Position numbers and translations under genes: made by a program. A stretch of 64,000 bases of DNA, taken from the NCBI GenBank assembly GCA_030761205.1, contig JAULJL010000020.1, forward strand, positions 5,647,001 to 5,711,000. The letters are read 5' to 3'. Numbering within the stretch: the first letter of the stretch is position 1; the number at the start of each line of letters is the position of its first letter. This document shows positions 58,531 to 64,000 of the stretch, one piece after another. The notes under the pieces are model-generated. The model was not told the origin of the DNA and did not search any database. It worked only from the letters and a program-made list of their open reading frames with translations. The stretch comes from Fremontodendron californicum (lineage: Eukaryota > Streptophyta > Magnoliopsida > Malvales > Malvaceae).

Positions 58531-60790
58531 GTAAACTAGTTTTATGTATTTTTAAAGTTGCCCCAAATCTGATTGCCCGTGGCTTTTGTTGCATCAGCTT
58601 TATAAAAGCTCTTTTATAAGCATAGTGCTTTGGATCTAAGCCAATGGCATTCTTTAATTATCCTAGATTCCCATGCCAAAATTATTTCTTGAGAAATTAG
58701 AGGCAACTAATATGGCTTATTGGGTGTGATAAACGTGTTCTTGATCAATAAATTATTTAATAGATTTTTTTATACTAAGTTGTTTTCATGGAATTTTTTA
58801 TACTAAATTATTTTCATCAAAACAAATAATGCACGAAATTTGTCATAACTTACAAAAATCTCAAAATAAACAATGCAAATATGAAAATATGTTTTGCAAT
58901 TGAAAATAAATATGTTTCAAAAATAATTCAATCATCTGACAAATATCCATGTCATAACGGTTTTTCAGACCGCTAGACGATTTTTAAAAACAACAAAGAA
59001 ATCGCCACCAATATTTTTTGGTTAGGTGTGATTGGCCACCTAAGAAAATGTTTTTTTTGAAAAAAAAAATTTTAAAATTAATTAAAACCTTTTAAAAAGA
59101 TAATTTTGAAGTCTACGTTTTAATTCAGATAGAAACATAGGCGGGTTCGGGAGTCGGTTACGTGCGGGGAAATATTAGCACCCCCACAACGTCCGTATAA
59201 CCGATACCTTATTGACCACGTGTTATCCTAAGTCTCAGTAAACGTTTGTTTTAAGTTCGACATTTAAAATTAATTTCCTTTTAAAAATAATCATATTATT
59301 TGAGAATGATCTGGAATTTACTAATTCAAAACTTTTTCATGTTCCCCGGCAGACCCGGCAAAACATAAAAATTTTTATTTATTTTGAACTTTTCCGAATC
59401 ACCCTCGTTTTGAATTTTTTTTCCGTTGTTAATGATAATTAAGGATATCCTTCTCGGCAGACTCAACAGAGAACTAATGAATTATTTTAACTCGGGAATA
59501 GTGCCTCGCTTATTATTAAAACGTGACTTTTGCGTGTTTTAAAATTCATTTAAATAAATATGAACATGCAAAACAAATATTAATATGCAATTTTAACAAG
59601 ATAACATGGACACTAATTATCACATGGCATTATTAAGAAACTAACCTATGTAATAATCATCACATGGCATAATCAAAGTCATATTATAAACAAAAATCAT
59701 ATACACATGGATTAACAAAGAGCATGAACATAAAATCAACATGAGCATCAATAATTAAACGACATGGACAAGAATATTTATCATTTAATAATATAATTAG
59801 GAACACGATATAAGTAATAATTATTAAAGAATATAATCAAAGAATATGCAAGCAATCATATTTTAAAATCTCTTTTCATGTACTTTATTTATTTGAAATT
59901 ACATAAATGGCAAACGTCGAAACATTTAACCGAACTCCCCGGCAGACCCGACAAAGCTTAGAAAATAATTCATTCACTTAACACGTACGTAATTTTGGAT
60001 AAAACGAAAATCATACTTTACAATTTCATAAACATGTGCGTTGAAGAATTTTCTAACCTCCCCTGCAAACCCGACAAAGATTAAGAAATAATTCTCGTCA
60101 AATATTTATGAAATCGAAAAAGCACGTTTTATGACATATTCTTAAAAAATAAAATTTAGATTCATAACACAATTAACAAAAACAAAAATAATAATAATCA
60201 AAAGATAAGATAAGAAAATAAAATAAAATAAATAAAAGGACAAAACTAAAATATGGTAACAAGAATAATAACGACTATAATAAAATAAATAAGTAAAACA
60301 ACAGGCATTAATGAAATAATAAAATAAATATCATACAATAAAATTAAGAGAAATAATAAAAATGGACATAAACAGAAATATAATGTAATAACCATAATAA
60401 TAATAATTATTATAAAATAAATAAATAAGGAAAAAGCATTAATAGAATAATAAAAATAAATAACATAGAATAAAATAAAATAAAATTAGATAATAAAAAT
60501 GAATCATAAACAAGAATAAAAATATAATAACAATACTAACAATTATTATAATAAAATAAATAAAGAAAAACATAAAATAAAATTAGATTGGATAGTAAAA
60601 AAGAACATAACAAAAATAAAATAAAAACTAATTTATTTTTTCTCGAGATGAATTTCCTGAGAAGATTAATTAATTAATTAATTTTTTCCTTTTCCTTTTC
60701 CTTTCCTTTCCTTTTTTTCTTTTTCTTTTCTTTTTCTTTTTCTTTTTTTTTTCTTTTTCTTTTATTTTTCTTTTTTCTTTTCTTCTCCCC
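58531..60790. other. Retrotransposon-like noncoding DNA with CCCCGGCAGACCC motifs
   Basis: CCCCGGCAGACCCGGCAAA (59343-59361) recurs, diverged, at about 59452, 59937 and 60060. GGGGAAATATTAGCACCCCC (59167-59186) is a phrase common in plant LTRs. No coding frame. Likely the LTR or leader of a large Ty3/gypsy element continuing beyond the window; boundaries not found. Confidence 0.45.
60180..60625. repeat. ~130-bp AT-rich tandem repeat
   Basis: About three diverged units containing AGCATTAATRGAATAATAAA and ATAATTATTATAAAATAAAT. Confidence 0.6.
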
Positions 60791-62250
60791 CCAGCCCACA
60801 GGTCAGGTGCGCGGATCTCGGGTCGGATTCGGGTCCATGCGCAGACCCTCTTCCCTCCAAAACGGTGTCATTTTCATTTTTGATATAAACCCCAAAATTT
60901 CTTTTTTAATTCATTTCCAGCCTTCCCTCTTTCTCTACCTTTCCTCTCTCCTAAACTCTCTAAACACAAAGCCTGAATCCGACAAGAAACCCAAATTTCG
61001 ATGTCGGACTGTCGCGCTGGCCTTCATGCTCCACCGTCATCCGCCGTTCGCCATCGTCAAATTTTGACCAAAATGCCCCCAAACCCTTTCTTTTGGCCTC
61101 CTATTCTCGATTACGGCCTTAGCTTTCCCAAAATCGTAACCAAAAATCCTAGATCTAAGCCTTAAGGTTGGAGTTTCTTTCTCTCCGATCTCCTCCGACA
61201 GTAGTTTGATCAGCCCCAAAACCGAACCCGAGCCTACTTTTTCTCGAAACACCCCTTCACCATTCGTATTCTCCAAACAAAGCCCCTAACCCTATGAACC
61301 TTAAGAACCCTAAACCCCTAGTATCTTGTCCTTATGTTGTTGTGTGATGTTTTTTGGCTTGCTATTTATTGTGGTGGTGATGGTTGTGGTGGGTGTGTTG
61401 TTTTTTTTTTTTTTGTTGGCAAAATGGGCGAACCAAAAGAGTGGGGGGGGGAGGAATGGTGAGTCCTCTCTTCTTAGGGATAGCAGTAGTGAAATAGTGT
61501 TGGGAAGTTATGGCGTGTTGGTGTAAGGGTTAGGGTGGCCAGGGTTGCCGTATGGGGAAAAGGGCTAGTAGGGGCAGGGGGCTAGGGTGGCTGGCCTGGT
61601 GGTGTGTGCAGGTGGGGGTGGCGTGCTTAAGGGGTGCCGTGGGTTAGGGTGTTGGATGCTGGGGTGAGGCCAGGGGGCTGGCTGGTGGTGGGCTTGCTGG
61701 GCCAGGTAGGCAGGAATGGCCCAAAATTGACTCAACAGGCTTAAAATAAAGGCAAAAGGGCTAGGCCCAATAAAATTAATTTAATCAAAGCCCAAATCAA
61801 ATTAAAGCCCGAAACGAGTCCAATGAATGACTTTGAGTTTAAAACGAGTCGAATTCGGTTACTAACTTAAAGAACTTGAAAAATTAGATCGGCGAAATAA
61901 AAATGACTAAGTTAGAAAGACAAATTTAAATTTTGACTCGGAATTATTCGGGATGTGACTCGCCGGATAAAATTTGGTTGCTACAGCTGCCCCTCTTTGT
62001 CTATTGCTGAGAATCAAGAATAGGGCAAAAACCTAAGCAACAATGTTGTCCGGGATCATTGCTCAACACCAAATTCCTTTTCTTCTTTTCTCATTTTTTG
62101 ATTTTTTGATTTTTTGATTTTTTGATTTTTTGGTTTTGATTTTTTTTTTTTGAATTTTTTTTTTGTTTTGAATTTTCTCATTTCATTCATTCATCATTCA
62201 TTTTTTGGTCTTTAAATTAAAATAAAAATGCACTTTCACACATATGTACA
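60791..62250. other. Leader-like GC-richer region, probably retrotransposon
   Basis: 60790-61320 resembles an unspliced leader (CCAAAACGGTGTCATTTTC, AAACCCTAAGAACCC-like text) with no conserved frame. 61400-61700 is G-rich on the plus strand. 61960-62040 has 'TTTGGTTGCTACAGCTGCCC' and 'CCTCTTTGTCTATTGCTGAG', familiar from plant Ty3/gypsy noncoding regions. TTTTTTGA repeats lie at 62095-62135. Confidence 0.4.
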
Positions 62251-62255
62251 TATAT

Positions 62256-63466
62256 GATGTGCCAACTTCACAGGGCTTAAAATCATTATCATGCCTGCTA
62301 GATTGGGCTTAAACTCATCTCATCTGGTGCCAACTTCACTGGGCTTAAATCATTTATGTGCCAGTTACATAGGCTTAATCCCATATAAATGAAAACTTTG
62401 CTTGGCTTAAATCATTTCTGTGCCAGCTACATTGTGCTTAAACTCATCTAAATGCCAACTTCACTAGGCTTAAGCCATAACTGTGCCAGCTTTCATTGGG
62501 CTTAAACTCATTAAAAGTGCGAACTTCAACTGGGCTTAAATCATTTCTGTGCCAGCTTACATTGGGCTTAAAAACATCTAAAATGCCAACTTCAATAGGG
62601 CTTAAATAACTTAAGATGCCAACTTCACTGGGCTTACTTCACAACTGCTAGCTTACATTGGGCTTAAACAACTAACTTAAGATGCCAACTTCACTGGGCT
62701 TACTTCACAGCTGCCAGCTTACATTGGGCTTAAACAACTAAGATGCCAATTCCACTGGGCTTACTTCACAACTGCCAACTTACATTGGGCTTAAACAACT
62801 AAGATGCCAATTCCACTGAGCTTACTTCACAACTGCCAACTTACATTGGGCTTAACCAACTAAGAGGCCAACTTCACTGGGCTTACTTCAAAACTACCAG
62901 CTTACTTTGGGCTTAACCAACTAAGATGCTAACTTTACTGGGCTTACTTCACAACTACCAGCTTACGTTGGGCTTAACCAACTAAGATGCCAACTTCACT
63001 GGGCTTACTTCACAACTGCCAGCTTACGTTGGGCTTAACCAACTAAGATGCCAACTTCACTGGGCTTACTTTACAACTGCCAACTTACATTGGGCTTAAC
63101 CAACTAAGATGCCAACTTCACTGGGCTTACTTCACAACTGCCAGCTTACATTGGGCTTAACCAACTAAGATGCCAACTTCACTGGGCTTACTTCACAACT
63201 GCTAGCTTACATTGGGCTTAACCAACTAAGATGCCAACTTCACTGCTTACTTCACAACTACCAGCTTACTTTGGGCTTAACCAATTAAGATGCCAACTTT
63301 ACTGGGCTTACTTCACAACCGCCAGCTTATGTTGGGCTTAACCAACTAAGATGCCAATTTCACTGGGCTTACTTCACAACTGCCAGCTTACATTGGGCTT
63401 AACCAACTAAGATGCCAATTTCACTCGACTTACTTCACAACTACCAGCTTACATTGGGCTTAACCA
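62256..63466 (+). repeat. 61-bp tandem array, about 20 units
   Basis: The unit is AAGATGCCAACTTCACTGGG, then CTTACTTCACAACTGCCAGC, then TTACATTGGGCTTAACCAACT. Each unit is made of two related ~30-bp halves (GCCAACTTCACTGGGCTTA and GCCAGCTTACATTGGGCTTA). The first third is more diverged in length; from 62640 on, units are regular. No palindrome and no unique spacers. Confidence 0.92.
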
Positions 63467-64000
63467 CATCCTTTCTTTTGAAAAACTCCTCTTTCGAGGC
63501 TCCACAACTTTAAAAGTTAAAAACTCCTCATTCGAGGCTCCACAACTTAAATTTTTCTCATTCACCAAAGTTTCAACACTTTGAAATATTCATTTCTATT
63601 TTCTCTTTTCGTTATATCCAAAAATTCTCAGTCACTTTTCCATTTCATCGTTTTGAAAATGATCTTTTTTTTTTCTTTTTCAGAACAACCGTTTTTCACT
63701 TTGCTTTTACTTTGACAGACTCTTTCCTCTAATTCTAAAGCCAGCCTCTCACTTTCTTTCTTTTTTCCTGAACTTTTATCTTCTTTGTCTTCAAAAACGT
63801 ATTTTTTTTTCCTCTCATCTTTTCAATGCTCACAAAATTAACAAATGCAACGATCAACTACGTTGATGCAACCTACAAAGATACAGATGCAAATGTTCAT
63901 TATATGATGCCTAAATGCTCATAGAGATGCATGACATCATTTCACATGAAGAAAATGTTGAGAGAGTTGATCATCTCCTTTTTTCCTCGTGTCCTGGTAA
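63467..64000. other. Pyrimidine-rich noncoding DNA downstream of the array
   Basis: 'CTCCTCTTTCGAGGCTCCACAACTT' is duplicated with slight change (63487 and 63526, about 40 bp apart). No coding frame up to the window end. Confidence 0.5.

Noticed and set aside
62256..63466. Regular repeat array that could suggest a CRISPR locus
   Set aside because: Units are contiguous with no unique spacers, the DNA is plant nuclear, and no cas genes are present; it is a satellite.

Overview
The window is nuclear DNA of a flowering plant, most likely a eudicot. It is strongly AT-rich, its genes carry short GT-AG introns, and most of it is transposon-derived. I did not identify the species. Two genes look intact: a ten-exon myo-inositol-1-phosphate synthase (13412-16459, minus) and an intronless TRAPPC12-like tetratricopeptide protein (48464-49555, minus). 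A five-exon GDSL esterase/lipase (51589-54146, minus) has one apparent one-base frameshift. A 3' portion of a plastid/mitochondrial-type monodehydroascorbate reductase (55675-57373, minus) carries several independent lesions and is a pseudogene. One isolated exon of a peroxisomal NAD-carrier-like protein lies at 58400-58530 (plus). A fragment of a CACTA (En/Spm) TNP2 transposase lies at 5180-5398 (minus).

Layout. 1-4108: a gag-only LTR retrotransposon whose 5' LTR is cut by the window edge. 4109-5890: diverged duplicated host sequence carrying a Harbinger-like MITE and the CACTA fragment. 5890-13400: AT-rich intergenic DNA with a 21-bp minisatellite element and another TTA-flanked MITE. 13412-16800: the inositol synthase and its promoter, with three ACGTG-core sites. 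16800-34250: a patchwork of non-autonomous elements. These include CGGGT-rich repeats, a long-TIR element, a SINE-like piece, a 1.2-kb Harbinger-like element, Mutator-like MITEs with 9-10-bp duplications, a 1.57-kb foldback element with a perfect 9-bp duplication, and a short Helitron. 34260-45185: an Athila-type Ty3/gypsy retrotransposon with a perfect 5-bp target duplication. Its 3' LTR is interrupted by a second, inverted copy of the 1.2-kb element. 45190-57400: the gene-bearing segment. 57900-64000: a 71-bp hairpin satellite, the lone carrier exon, retrotransposon-like noncoding DNA and a 61-bp tandem array of about 20 units.

There is no operon logic; the genes are independent nuclear loci. 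The most informative material is the nested, datable transposon record: paired empty and filled sites, exact target duplications and opposite-orientation copies. It also shows gene decay by single-base frameshifts and GT-to-AT splice-donor changes. I found no convincing new molecular system. The strongest leads are the 1.2-kb TTA-duplicating element family, the foldback element, the three-hairpin MITE with its truncated partner, and the hairpin satellite next to a captured carrier exon.
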